Source: Pleurotus djamor
Taxonomy: Eukaryota > Basidiomycota > Agaricomycetes > Agaricales > Pleurotaceae
DNA: 21,849 nt
Reading direction: 5' to 3'
Assembly: GCA_029747585.1 (NCBI GenBank)
Contig: JAPEVF010000030.1
Span: 1 to 21,849 of the forward strand
Below, in pieces: positions 1-10,302 of the stretch. Below the pieces are notes generated by a model, which was not told where the DNA came from, ran no database searches, and saw only the letters and a program-made list of their open reading frames with translations. Each line of letters begins with the position of its first letter. The stretch's first letter is position 1. Made by a program: the position numbers and the translations under genes.

Positions 1-130
1 ATCGGTCTCTCGCCAATATTTAGCTTTAGATGGAATTTACCATCCCATTTTGAGCTGCATTCCCAAACAACTCGACTCGTTGAGAGTGTATCACAAAGCC
101 CTGGTAGTCCGTGTNANANNCNNGANNCNC

Positions 131-1637
131 CTCAAGGAAGCTACCACAGAAACCTTGATTGCGAGTAACGGCGAACGTGATGGAGAGGGTATGGAAGACG
201 GAGAAGAACCGACATTCACGTTGGCGGAGGAGTATAAGCGTCAGCTGAGGAGGGAAGAGAGGAGGAAGAAGAGGGCGGAGGAGTATAAGGTTGCGAAAGA
301 GGCTTGTGAGTATCTCCGTGGTTTTTTCGTGTTGGTAGTTCTTTTGGGTTTCCAGACGCTGACCCTTCTTTCCCTTTGTGATGCAGATAAACCCGCTGAA
401 GACGTTGAAGCGGTTGGAGACCCGTATAAAACGTTGTTTATTTCACGTTTGGTGAGTCACATTCTCTACGTCTACGTGCGCAGTGCTGTGTATGATGTGA
501 TATACTAACTTGGTAGAACAGAACAAAACTGCGACTGAAAACGACCTGCGACGTGAATTCGAGACGTATGGAACGATTGAACGTGTTCGGATCGTGCGCG
601 ACAAAAAGGGGCGCAGTCGTGGATATGCGTTCATTGTGTATGAGAGGGAACGCGATATGAAGGGTATGTGCTTTCCTCTCGTCATGATCACAGGGAGACC
701 AGACCTTTTCGCGCTCGACAAACCCCCCCTCCATCTCCGAAAATGTTCATTCGCTTTCCGGCCGGTTCTTCCAAAGCAAGCGAAATGCCCATTTCCTCGA
801 ACCAACGGGTAAAATAAGAACTGAACATTTTCGGAATGGGATTTGTCGACGAAAGGCATGGCTGCCGTAGTGACGCACAACCTTCGCGTTTACATCTTAC
901 TAACTTTTTGTTTTTGCATAGCTGCGTACAAAGAGTCTGATGGACTACACATCATGGGAAAACGTATCCTTGTCGACGTCGAACGTGGACGCACAGTCCG
1001 CGGTTGGAAACCTCGACGACTGGGTGGTGGACTTGGCGGACGACCGAAACGAGTTGAACCTGCGCCCGCACCAATGATGGCGCCTCGCGGTGGTGGTGGC
1101 TTCCGTGGTGGAGGAGGGGGAGGGTATGGCGGTGGTGGACGAGGAGGGTTCGGTGATCGTGGCGGCTTCCGAGGAGGGGGACGAGGAGGAGGATTCAGAG
1201 GTGGGTATGGAGGAGGAGGTGACCCGCGGTGGGTATGGCGGTGGTGGTGGTGACCGTGGATATCATGACCGGGGAGGAGGAGGAGGGTTCCGCGGAGGGT
1301 ATGGTGACGGCGGTGGTGACGGTGGGTATCGCGGTGGGGGAGGTGGTGGATTCCGAGGCGGCGGTGGCTTCAGGTTTGTCTCTTTCCTTCTNTTCTTTAT
1401 TATNCTCGAAATNNTGATTTTATTTGNNCAGAGGACGCGGTGGTGGNGGAGGCATTGGATACGGTGGAGGTGGGTTCNGACCAAGGACCACCGAACGGGG
1501 GTGGGTATGGGGGACACGTCCCTGGACCTGGGTACGGTGGAGGGGGAGGAGGACCTGGTGGGTATCGCGGGGACCTCAAACGAGACGGACCTGGCGGTGG
1601 ATTCGACGAACGCGACTCGAAACGGCCTAGGTATTAA
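131..1637 (+). CDS. snp1: U1 small nuclear ribonucleoprotein 70 kDa protein (U1-70K), 5' partial
   Basis: U1-70K binds stem-loop I of U1 snRNA and helps define 5' splice sites in the nucleus. Recognisable exons are 131-305, 387-451, 522-663, 922-1373 and 1432-1637. Spliced, they give the family-typical run [20 protein letters not shown], then an RRM with RNP2 LFISRL and RNP1 RGYAFIVYE, followed by the family hallmark [20 protein letters not shown]. The C-terminus is a long Gly/Arg-rich (RGG, GGY) tail ending in KRPRY. The conserved N-terminus (about 50 residues in the family) is not found: before 131 there is a cluster of ambiguous bases and upstream sequence that does not resemble it, so the start is missing or misassembled. 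Two one-base frame changes, near 1222-1226 and at the N at 1478, interrupt the Gly-rich tail and look like sequence errors. The third visible intron (664-921) is 258 nt, several times the local norm. Family call very secure; exact ends less so. Confidence 0.9.
736..835. repeat. Perfect 14-bp inverted repeat inside U1-70K intron
   Basis: Positions 736-749 (TCCGAAAATGTTCA) are the exact reverse complement of 822-835, spanning 100 bp inside the 664-921 intron. A second 7-bp complementary pair lies inside it (750-756 with 778-784), directly adjoining the outer stem on its left arm, and a self-complementary CCGGCCGG sits at 758-765. The intron can therefore fold into a nested hairpin. No target-site duplication flanks the element. 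Function unknown. Confidence 0.75.
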
Positions 1638-2368
1638 AAATCATTATTTTTCCTTTTTTCCCCTTGTGTTTTTGTTTTCCTTTTGTGTTCGAGTTTCCTG
1701 GGAGTAAGTACAAGGCAAGTGCAAAGTCCCCTATGCTTTAATTAAAATATATATTTTTGTATTTTGCTGGCCTGAAAGATATTGGACTTTCCGGAGCTGG
1801 AAGCCTTGGAGAAGCCTGAAAAAGCAACGCGCGCTTGTTGCCTTGGTTATTTTTGAGTGCCTGAGATCTGGGACGGCGAGATCTTTTTTTAACAAGTTGG
1901 GTGTGGCGAGNCCCTCCCCTTCCCTTCTCTAAACTCTCCAACCTCCGAAGTCTCTTCCGCCTCGTCTCTTTCTCTCTCCCTCGTCCGCGTCGACACATTC
2001 CTTTCGTTTTCTGAAACACACTCCTTTGGTCCAGCTCCTATTTCATTCTTCATTTCCTCTCATTTACACATCGCGCCAAACCACCTAAAACATAAAACAC
2101 TTCAGAGAGACGAGCACCAGACTTGGAGTTCCGAGTTAGAAGTTAAAGAAAAAAAACCGGACACGAAAAGCCTTGCGTTTTTTTTTTTCATTCGGCTGTG
2201 CCGCCACACTAAACAGACGAACCGTTGAATCCTGAACGGTTTCGTCATTCATATAACTATTGCCCCGTCCTTCCGTCCACCTCTCCCTTTCTTCTCCTTC
2301 CGTTATTCCGTTCCTTCAACCTGGCCGCCGCGCTCCTCCCGTCCGGTCCACCTGCCTGGCACTTCCAT
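1638..2368 (+). promoter_or_regulatory. Intergenic region: U1-70K 3' end plus leader/promoter of homeodomain gene
   Basis: There is no credible gene here. The first about 100 bases are T-rich and contain an AT-rich TATATATTTTT stretch near 1746-1758, suited to a fungal 3' end. From about 1915 the plus strand is strongly pyrimidine-rich, as in many basidiomycete core promoters and leaders. No ATG occurs on the plus strand between 1736 and 2368, which fits a transcribed leader for the downstream gene. Transcription start not determinable. Confidence 0.5.
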
Positions 2369-4613
2369 ATGGAATGTACGTACCCTTTCTTAGCCGTTTT
2401 TACGTGCTTCCCGTCAACTTAAACTTTCAAACTAACTGACGCGCTTCATTTCATTTCGCTTCACCAACTTCCAACTTCCAACTTCGAAATTACCCGCTAC
2501 GCTCACAGCCAAGCATCTGGAACCCCACAATCCCAATCCATATGCCTACCTCGAACCCCGTCTCTCCAAATGTCCCCCATTGCAACTCGATTCGTCGCTC
2601 TTTAACCTTAACGTGAACATTAAACACGACGATGACCTGTCTCTCGACTCGGCGCTTTCGACGCCCAGCTCGGTGTCCACCATCTCACCCATAACACCCA
2701 TCGTCACGCGTCGTTCATCCTGCTCGTCCGACCCACTCAGCGACTCAAACGACGACCTCCCCAATTCCCACCACAATCACCCCCGCGCTCGCTCGACGTC
2801 ATCGAGTTCCGGCAAAGATCCCTTGTCGAAAGACAAGGAGAAAGAGAAAGAGAAGAAGAAACGCTCCCGCGTAACACCCGACCAACTCGTTCATTTGGAA
2901 CGGTTCTTCGCGCATGATCGGTCGCCTACTGCGGCGAGGAGGAGGGAGATAAGTGACTTGCTGGGAATGCAGGAGAGGCAGACGCAGATATGGTTTCAGA
3001 ATCGGAGGGCCAAGGCGAAGCTTTTGGATGGGAGGCAGAAGGGGTCTGGTGGATTGGGTGGGATAGGTGGGGGAATGGGAGGGTACGGTGGGGTAGGGGA
3101 GGATGCGCCTCTCTCACCGCCTGAGTTGGCCCCGGGGTATGAGTTTGAGTTGCATAATTTGATTCATGAAGATGAACGTAAGTTCTTTTCCCCCTTCCTT
3201 GTTTCTTTTTTCTTCTTCCCAACCCAAGCTAACTTTCCAACCTTGACAGCCGTAACGCGCATCATCTGCACGGACCTCTCCATCGGGACGTGGCGGCGCA
3301 TCTCCACACCCTCGCCTTCTCAATCCAACGACCTCGTCGCGTACATGTCCGAATCCAAACGCTGTCTGACATGGTTCATCCATTCAGCCGGCTACGGCTT
3401 CAAAATGGAAATCCCCTTCTCCACCATCGTCGAAACCCGATTCGCACACGCAGCCCCAGGCCAGGGTCTAGCGACCTTCATACTCTCGCGACCGCCGAAT
3501 TTTTACATGGAGGATATGGATGGTGCCAATAATGTTAATGGCGTCAATGGGGGAGGCGAATCGAGGTACTGGAAACGTTGTGTCGACTGGACGGAGAGAC
3601 GACAAGCATCCTACGTCCTTAGACACGACTTGATTGGGTCAGCGGTCCAACTCACCCACCTCCTCCGGACGCTCAGCACCTACACTCAAACCCAAACCAC
3701 CGTCGACGATGTTACATTGTCCTCCCCCGCGTACCCCACGTCGGCGTCGATGTCGGAACCCTCTTCCTCTCCGTCGCCCGGTATGGGTATGGGCATGGAG
3801 ATCCCCCAGCCGCCCATGGCAGCGCTGGATATGGAGATGGACATGGAAAGAGAACGAGAACGAGAGCGAGAGCAGTCCGACCCGATTACTGCATCGTTGG
3901 AAGAGCAAGAACGGAGGAGGAGGATGTCCTACTCAGGACCCGTAACGCTTTCGTATCCCCACCCCCAACACCAACCACACCCACTCTACCCATCCTCTTC
4001 CTCTTCCCTAATCTCCCCCTCCTCATCTACTTCCATTTCATCTTCCACCACTTCCCCCATGGAGGAAAGCCCATATGACAACCACGCATACCATCAGTAT
4101 CCCAAGTCAGCCGGAGCGGTTTCGGGGCGTGGGTTTGGGAGTGGGAGCGGGGGTAACCACGTCAACGCCAATTACTCACTCACACATCCAGGACCACACG
4201 TCCATCCACACGGATACGGGACTTCTACGCCCGATGGTGGAGCAGCTATTTCTGGGATGAGGAGACATTCGAGTGCGAGTGTGCTCCATCATCATCCTCA
4301 TCAGCATCAACACTCGCATCTTCAACAATCCCATCCTCTTCATCAGCATCAACATCAACCACAGCAACACTTACAGCATTACCAATATAATCAACATGGG
4401 CATCAACGGATTCCGACATCGATACTCACCACGCCGTACCACCCGTCTTCCTCGCCCAATACTAATAATACACACTATCCTTCCCCCTCCTCGATATCGC
4501 CTACCACGACGTTACCCACCGCAGTTACTGGCGCGACGACAGCCCATCCAATATCCTCTGGTTTGCCTGCTGTCATGTATGAATCTGAATTGGAAGAAAG
4601 CAACGTCTGTTAA
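2369..4613 (+). CDS. Homeodomain transcription factor (PHO2/KAL-1-like fungal class)
   Basis: Predicted nuclear DNA-binding regulator of 679 residues from exons 2369-2375, 2509-3177 and 3250-4613. The start is the first ATG after a 633-nt ATG-free stretch, and the 7-nt first exon splices in frame to the second. A homeodomain lies at about residues 117-176: basic arm KKKRSR, then helix 3 WFQNRRAKAK with W164 at the invariant position. A second conserved block (about 205-363, containing TDLSIGTWRR, CLTWFIHSAGYGFKMEIPFS and a tryptophan-rich RYWKRCVDW) resembles the domain that follows the homeodomain in fungal PHO2/KAL-1-type proteins. The C-terminal half is low complexity: Ser-, Gln- and His-rich with a MEREREREREQ acidic-basic repeat. 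Three RRxS motifs (serines near 72, 452 and 566) could be PKA sites, which is inference. Homeodomain regulators of this general kind control fruiting and filamentation in mushrooms; which paralogue this is cannot be settled here. The 72-nt second intron is stop-free and in frame. Confidence 0.88.
2464..2484. repeat. Three tandem CCAACTT units in intron 1 of the homeodomain gene
   Basis: A 7-bp unit CCAACTT is repeated three times in a row just upstream of the 3' splice site (AG at 2507-2508). It may act as part of the polypyrimidine/branch region or be a simple slippage product. Confidence 0.7.
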
Positions 4614-6476
4614 TTCGACGTGTTTCGCTTCTTCTGGCGCCCTCCCCCCACAACAAACTTAGTCGACCGTGACTGTGGCGCGTGTTATTCCTCCTCTCTA
4701 TGCCTGCTCTCTATCTCTCAGTCCCTACGCCGTATCCTCTCCACCTCGACGGCCCTCTATATCGATATCTGCACTCCATCTCTCGCCTGTCGTCTGTCGT
4801 CTGTCGCCTTCGCGCCCATCGCCCATCAAAGACTCAATTTCTTCCACAACTACCAACTACCAACCAGTAATCAACCCATCATCATCGACATCAACCCATC
4901 CTGTCGTCCAGAATTTCCAGAGCTCCATCGGCGTCCGCAGGACAGCGCCGACCTCGTAATCCATAATCACATTCTCCAAGCTCCAATAATCCACATCCAC
5001 ACCCCTTGTCTTGATGACGAGGTAATCAAATCGACTCCCTCAGACCTTCTCAGGTTCTCACTACTCAATAATCGAATTTCCGCTGAATAATCTCCCGTCA
5101 TCGGTCGACCTCTCTTCCGGTCGCTCTCAGGCAGCCAGCCAGCATGTAGCTGTAGCTGCAGCTGCAGTATCAATATATACGTATACCGTATCGTCTTCTC
5201 CAACCATAATCACTCTCAAGTTTCAACACCTCAATCTCACTCTCGACTCTCGACTACCTCTATATCTCTCTCTCTCCTCTCCACCTGGCCTATAAACCCG
5301 ACCACCGTTTTAATGGAATCCCCCGTTTTAATGGATTGATTTCTTTGGTTTTCCGTGTTTCCCCCTCTATTATCCTTATTGCATATTTGTAACCCTGATT
5401 TATCCTGCTTCCGTTCCCTCTCCACCATACGCCGTACGCCATACGCCATACTTATCTATCCTTCCGTTCTACGCTACGTTAGATGCTTTGTGTGCTTCTA
5501 TCATCCCCCTTCCCTCTCCTCCTCTCCCCTCCTCCGCTTCCCTCCACGCATGGAATCCCTCCTTTCCCTTATTTCATTTCATTGTGCCTCTGTTTTTCTA
5601 GTTGTACGTCGTAGGATTTCATTTCATCATTTCTTTTGTCTCGTACAGCGTACGAACCCCACTTCCACATTCAAGTACTTCCTTCTCATCGAGGTTTCCG
5701 TTATGCTCTCACTTTCAATTCATCATCAAAGGGTTTCTCCCAANGTTTCAACTTGTTCCAAGTTCCAAGTATTTTAGTCCTTCCGTTCGTTTTATCACTT
5801 TTTTGTCAGCGTTGTTTTAGTCATAGTTTTCTCTTCATTTTTTCTTTCTCGGTTTTCGTGGTCTCCTTCGTTGGGCGCACTGGTTCTGCGCTCTTGCATA
5901 TCGAATTATCAAATATTACAAGTATCCTGCCTGATATACGTATAATTATCAACAAGTTACGGTTACAAATCCCCCCTTCTTCTGGAATACTCTGAACACA
6001 AAGAAATACACGGTCCCCTTGTGCAACGTTTATGTTGAGTAAGATGGCATCATGCTAACATACGAGCAAAATCACGAGTGGAAGCGAAGCTCGTAGGTGG
6101 CAAGTTGGATCAATGAGAGGATCAGTTGAATATGTGAATGTTCAAGTCGATCGCGAACTATCAATCGACCTATCCAACTATCCAACAACTCCAACGAAAT
6201 GAAAATAAAATGAAATTGCGACCAAAGGGCAGCAGAGCCACAGGTGAATTCCAAGCAGCGGACGGATGAGACGTTGATATGTGATTTCTACTAGGTTGGT
6301 TTTTGACTTGCTTTAGAAAAACACGGAGGATGGACGATGATGGACTATGATATCGGCATGATGCATACCAGTGCGTTATATGTTGGCGTTATGCGTGGCA
6401 AGTAGGGGTTCGGGCCCTGGGGGTTTAACGGAGACAACAATGACATAATGATAATATTGGCCGGGGGACGACATAA
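4614..6476. other. Gene-free, pyrimidine-rich region between homeodomain gene and tim13
   Basis: About 1.9 kb without a recognisable gene. To about 5900 the plus strand is very rich in C and T, with simple-sequence patches: CTGTCGT copies near 4789-4807, a GTAGCT/GCTGCAG run at 5145-5168, palindromic TATACGTATA at 5176-5185, CT repeats at about 5264-5276, and CGCCATA/CGCCGTA copies near 5426-5451. Open frames here have low-complexity Ser/Leu/Pro/Arg composition and no recognisable motif. The part nearest 4613 is probably the 3' UTR of the homeodomain gene. The part nearest 6476, read on the minus strand, is the 3' flank of tim13. I saw no convincing tRNA or snoRNA, but a covariance search was not possible. 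Confidence 0.5.
5305..5335. repeat. Direct repeat CCGTTTTAATGGA, two copies
   Basis: The 13-bp word occurs at 5305-5317 and again at 5323-5335, offset by 18 bp. It lies in the gene-free region downstream of the homeodomain gene. Small and of unknown meaning. Confidence 0.75.
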
Positions 6477-7228
6477 TCATGCAGTGTCCGTTCGTTCCTT
6501 ACTGATACGTGCGATATACGTCCGACTGCAGATGTTGACTATATCCACCACCCATCGCCCGGAACCAAGAGATAACGTCGACCAGGGGATTTAGAAAAAA
6601 CCGGACATGAAACATGGACGCGGAAAAAACGAAGNAAAAAAAAACAGAAAAGAGTCAGAGGTTTAGAAATACCGAGGATGGGGGAATGACGCACAAGCTT
6701 CCATATATCGATCCAAACACCTCGCAAGGCACGTCTAAAACCACAAAAACAAACGCGTGTCCACGTTAATTCACAAAACGAACAGAATGGGAAGGGGAAG
6801 AGAATACGCGCCTGTTCCGAACTAGACAGTGAAGTCCCGGGCTTGGGAACACACTTCAAGTAGCATTTTTCATTGGTTTTCTACACGACCATTTGAGTTT
6901 CTCCTGCATGAGTTCACGCGACGGTCCACGACGGGGGTGTTGGGAAGGAAGGAAAACGAACATTGATGAGTTCCTGAGCATTTGCCAACGCAATCTCGTT
7001 CCGAACGGATTGCATCATAGCTTCCTTCCTCGCGGTCATATCTAAAGAGCAAAACAAGACAAAAGCCGAATTAGTACATCTTAGTTTGCAAGTTGAAACA
7101 CTACGCTTGCTTGAGTAGCAGCACGCATGGAATTTCCAATGGATTTGGAGGTGTTTTCATTGAACACAAAACTTACCAGCGGAAGAGGCTACTGAGCCCG
7201 AGCCTACTGATTTGAAAAGGTCGGACAT
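6477..7228 (-). CDS. tim13: Mitochondrial intermembrane-space chaperone Tim13
   Basis: Tim13 pairs with Tim8 to escort hydrophobic precursors across the mitochondrial intermembrane space to the TIM22 and SAM machineries. Five exons (7228-7177, 7041-6962, 6880-6812, 6734-6695, 6538-6477) give a 100-residue protein, about the length of the yeast protein. It contains the family signature ALANAQELINK, followed by the twin CX3C motif: C50-x3-C54 (CYLKC) and C69-x3-C73 (CLARC), then RYMEAFNICSRTYIARI. Intron 3 (6811-6735) must use a GC donor (CAG then GCGCGT): the only nearby GT would add four bases and destroy the frame before the second CX3C. A single N lies in intron 4. The gene is divergent from the GH79 gene, sharing an 830-bp upstream region. 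Confidence 0.92.
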
Positions 7229-8058
7229 GGTGAATGGAGGGGGAATGTGGAATGTCAGACGGAGAAAAAGAGAGAAAAAAACGGAGAAGGTGAAGTGTGT
7301 GAAGCTAGTAAAGTTCGGGCGCTCCGGTCGATGACGCGTGGGACCCCTGAAACATTACAGCGTGAGCGTCCCGTGGTCCAGCGTTCCTCAGCGCCGGGCG
7401 GTAGACCAGAGCCAGAAAACTTCACTTGACTCGAGTGCACACCGTGTATGTAATTCAAGGACCAAAACGCATCGAAGCTATAGATTGCTTCTTTTGTGCA
7501 ATACTAGCTTCCCCCTTCCTCTAAGAAGATCAGAAGATGCCGTTTGGTGACATAAGTGCTGAACATATTTCTGCGAGACCGTAGTCCTGAACACAAGGTA
7601 TACGCATAAGTACTTGACAACAGAATCTTGTAGAAGCCACCTGACCTGGCTAAGCGTCGAACGAAACGTATGAAGCATGGTCACTCACTGGTTGGCAAGA
7701 GTTCCCCGAGAGTGAGGGGCTGATGAACCCCTGAAGACGTTTTTGAACTCCAAACGAGAAGTAGCGAAACTTCTTTTTCGCCACGTCGTAGGCACCAGGT
7801 GAGGATTGTATTACCTTTGTCCAAATGCGTACTACATGCTCTCACTGCTGTGGGTAATGACCGGTGACCATTGACGTGTAACGATACAGATTGCCTTCGC
7901 AATGCTTCGTGATGGCGCCGCACATTTTTATTTAGGGAAACCAGGACCTTGACATCGATGCGCATGAGCTACTCCTATAAAGAGGGGAACTACGCGCGAG
8001 TTTCCTCCCCCTCATCTCAATGGTCTTCATCTTCAAGGGTATACAAACTGGCGGTACA
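7229..8058. promoter_or_regulatory. Divergent promoter region between tim13 and the GH79 gene
   Basis: About 830 bp with no recognisable coding sequence; the short open frames (for example 7681-7965 on the minus strand) have no familiar motif. A TATA box is present near the GH79 side. An ACGCGT hexamer occurs near 7335 on the tim13 side, which could be coincidental. The stretch is long compared with the other divergent promoters here (about 170-210 bp), as expected if the hydrolase is regulated while tim13 is housekeeping. Confidence 0.5.
7976..7983 (+). promoter_or_regulatory. TATA box of the GH79 gene
   Basis: TATAAAGA lies 83 bp before the chosen ATG at 8059 and 44 bp before an alternative in-frame ATG at 8020. 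This spacing would put transcription start near 8005-8015. A good TATA element fits an inducible secreted enzyme. Confidence 0.55.
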
Positions 8059-10106
8059 ATGTGTCGCCTCACCCACCTCCTCCCCATTGTAACCGCCCAA
8101 GCAGCCCTAGCACTCAACATATCCATCCCCCTCCTCGCCCCCTCAACCGCCCCAACCCTCTCCCCCACCCTCCTCTCTTTATCGCTCGAACAAGACCGTT
8201 GGACAGACTGGTCTGGCTCCACCTCGCGCAACGAATTTTTCTTCAACACACTCGACAATATCAAACAACTTACCGGCGAAGCGCCACAAATCCGCATTGG
8301 GGCGAACAGTGAAGATCATACCGACTTTAGAAAAGATGTGCCGTTTGCAGAGGGGGTGTTCCCAGCGCCTTCATCCACCGTGCCATACCCCGAGGCGCTG
8401 AGTCTTACTGTCGGGGATGAATATTACTTGACTGCGAGGTTCCTTCCACCAGGTAGGCTCTTCCAAATTTCTCTTTCTCTACGAACTTATACTAACTTCT
8501 TCATTCAATCAATCTACACTCTGACACGAATCAAATTGCCTAATCCAATACCACCCGCTTTTCATGTATAGGTACCCATGTTATTTGGGGCGTCAACTTC
8601 GGGCGGAATAACATAACAGCAGCCTTCTTCGAGGCCAGAGCTATAGCGGGAGCATTTGCTTCCCAAACCATGAAAACCGCCGGGATCACACTCGATTTTG
8701 TCGAAATCGGGAACGAGCCTGATCTCTACAAGAATAACGGTCTGAGAAGTAGCTCATATACTTCTGCCCAATATACGCAAGAGTAAGTACATACCCCATT
8801 TCTCGCCGCTTCCTTACCCAAGTCTATCATCGACTAATAACTAATCATTTATGTCCTGCAGATGGATCAAGTTCGCTTCCAACGTGTCTGTAGCTGCAGG
8901 AATCACGGCATCCTCTCACACCAAACTTCTGGGAGCTTCATTTGCTGGATCATCACACACAACAGGAAATAGCTTCTCCCCACAGGCTATCTTCAATCAA
9001 GGTATCCTCGACTCCGCACCGGGAAAGTTGATGACAACGTAAGTCCATACCCCCAAGTACAGAGCGATCTCTGATATAATGTACTTCAGTCTCTCCCAAC
9101 ATCGGTACAGCGGCTCTTTCTGCGCAGGAAGCGAAGGCATCCTCCAAGATTTGATGACCAAAGCCACCATTCGGGGAAACCTCACGACGTTCACTCCTGA
9201 TATTGCAGCCACAAAGCAGAAAGGGTTGGACTACGTCTTGGGGGAAACGAATAGCTACGCATGCCATGTGAGTTTTCTTCCTTCCTCCCCTCACGCTGTT
9301 CGGAGTACGATCCTGATGCATGTATGATAGGGGGCTCCTGGCGTCAGCAACACGGCAGGAGCAGCTCTTTGGACACTCGATTACCTTCTTTTCGCACCGC
9401 AGATTGGCATAAGCCGCGTCTTCTTCCACGAAGGTATCGGTTTCAAATACAACTTGGTTCGTCTCGCTCAGCCTTCCCATCAATTGTGCCTGACCGACCC
9501 CCCTCTTTCCCCCTATACTTCACTCAAACTTGCGCAGATCCAGCCAGTGGCCCTCACCCGATCAACCCTCGACGGCTCACCACTCACCTCACCCCTTCCC
9601 GCACATGTACAGCCTCAGTACTACGCCGCCATAATTGCAGCGGAAGCTATAGGCTCCTCCGGCTCGACCAAAGCCATCGAACTATCCATCGACAACCCTT
9701 CCATCTCTGGCTACGCATTCTACGAATCCTCCAAACTTGTTCGTGCACTGTTCATCAACACCAAGGCGTTCACGAAGAGTAGCTCTTCACGAGGCACTAC
9801 CCATCTTTCTCTTGGGTTTGCTGCAAGTGGAGCTGCGCAACCGACGAAGATTCTGGTCAAACGATTGGCTATTGGGTAAGTGTCTTTCCTGTTTCAATTT
9901 TAATATGACATCGGGTCTTGCTGTGCTAACGTGAGTTTCTTTGCTGTGGCAGACATGCGGATGACGTTTCTGGCTTGACGTGGGGAGGTCAAACTTACGA
10001 GACGGATGATGGGAGAGTCGGCGGTACCCTGAATGCGGCGACAGGCTCGGTACTAGATGGATTGGACATTCACGATACCGAAGCAGTGCTGGTATCCTTC
10101 TCTTGA
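8059..10106 (+). CDS. Secreted glycoside hydrolase family 79 protein (beta-glucuronidase-like)
   Basis: Seven exons (8059-8452, 8572-8782, 8862-9038, 9090-9267, 9331-9456, 9538-9875, 9953-10106) encode 525 residues. A signal peptide is visible at the N-terminus (hydrophobic LPIVTAQAALA). The chosen ATG has A at -3; an in-frame ATG at 8020 would add 13 residues before the signal. The fold is read as a (beta/alpha)8 clan GH-A enzyme: WGVNFGRNN, the acid/base motif FVEIGNEPD (E180) and the probable nucleophile in VLGETNS (E313), then a C-terminal beta domain. Fungal GH79 members remove glucuronic acid or its 4-O-methyl form from arabinogalactan proteins and related glycans. Substrate cannot be read from sequence. 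The fifth intron (9457-9537, 81 nt) is stop-free and in frame; homologue-like KYNLIQP across the junction supports removing it. Stop codons of this gene and the next are 196 bp apart, tail to tail. Confidence 0.85.
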
Positions 10107-10302
10107 TTGGACGTAGCTCGAGTTCTCCATATTGACTGATACAAATCTTGGACAAATTACACTATGTACAATTACATGAATACACAGATGGTTATACAGA
10201 TATACACACACGAAGCAGGAATGAGGGCCCTAAGTATTTACAACAGATTAAAAGGTGCATTTGATGAAAGGCTCGTGTTCAGGTTAGGTTGTCCAGGTGG
10301 TA

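Noticed and set aside
736..835. Inverted-repeat element as a miniature transposon (MITE)
   Set aside because: The 14-bp ends and 100-bp size fit loosely, but the flanks show no target-site duplication and no second copy is in the window.
438..880. Open frames on the minus strand over U1-70K exons and introns
   Set aside because: They lie antisense to clearly spliced RRM exons, have no family motif, and one reads through the inverted-repeat intron.
2926..3383. Open frames on the minus strand across the homeodomain region
   Set aside because: They are complements of the homeodomain and its conserved following domain, with basic low-complexity translations and no recognisable motif.
5355..5777. 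140-residue open frame on the plus strand in the gene-free region
   Set aside because: Composition follows the C/T-rich base bias (Ser, Leu, Pro, Phe), it crosses an N, and nothing resembles a known domain.
7681..7965. 94-residue minus-strand open frame in the tim13/GH79 divergent region
   Set aside because: No motif, no spliced neighbours that extend it, and it sits just upstream of the GH79 TATA box.
9454..9540. Reading straight through 9457-9537 as GH79 coding sequence
   Set aside because: The segment is stop-free, but it has a GTTCGT donor and TTGCGCAG acceptor, and removing it gives the family-like KYNLIQP.
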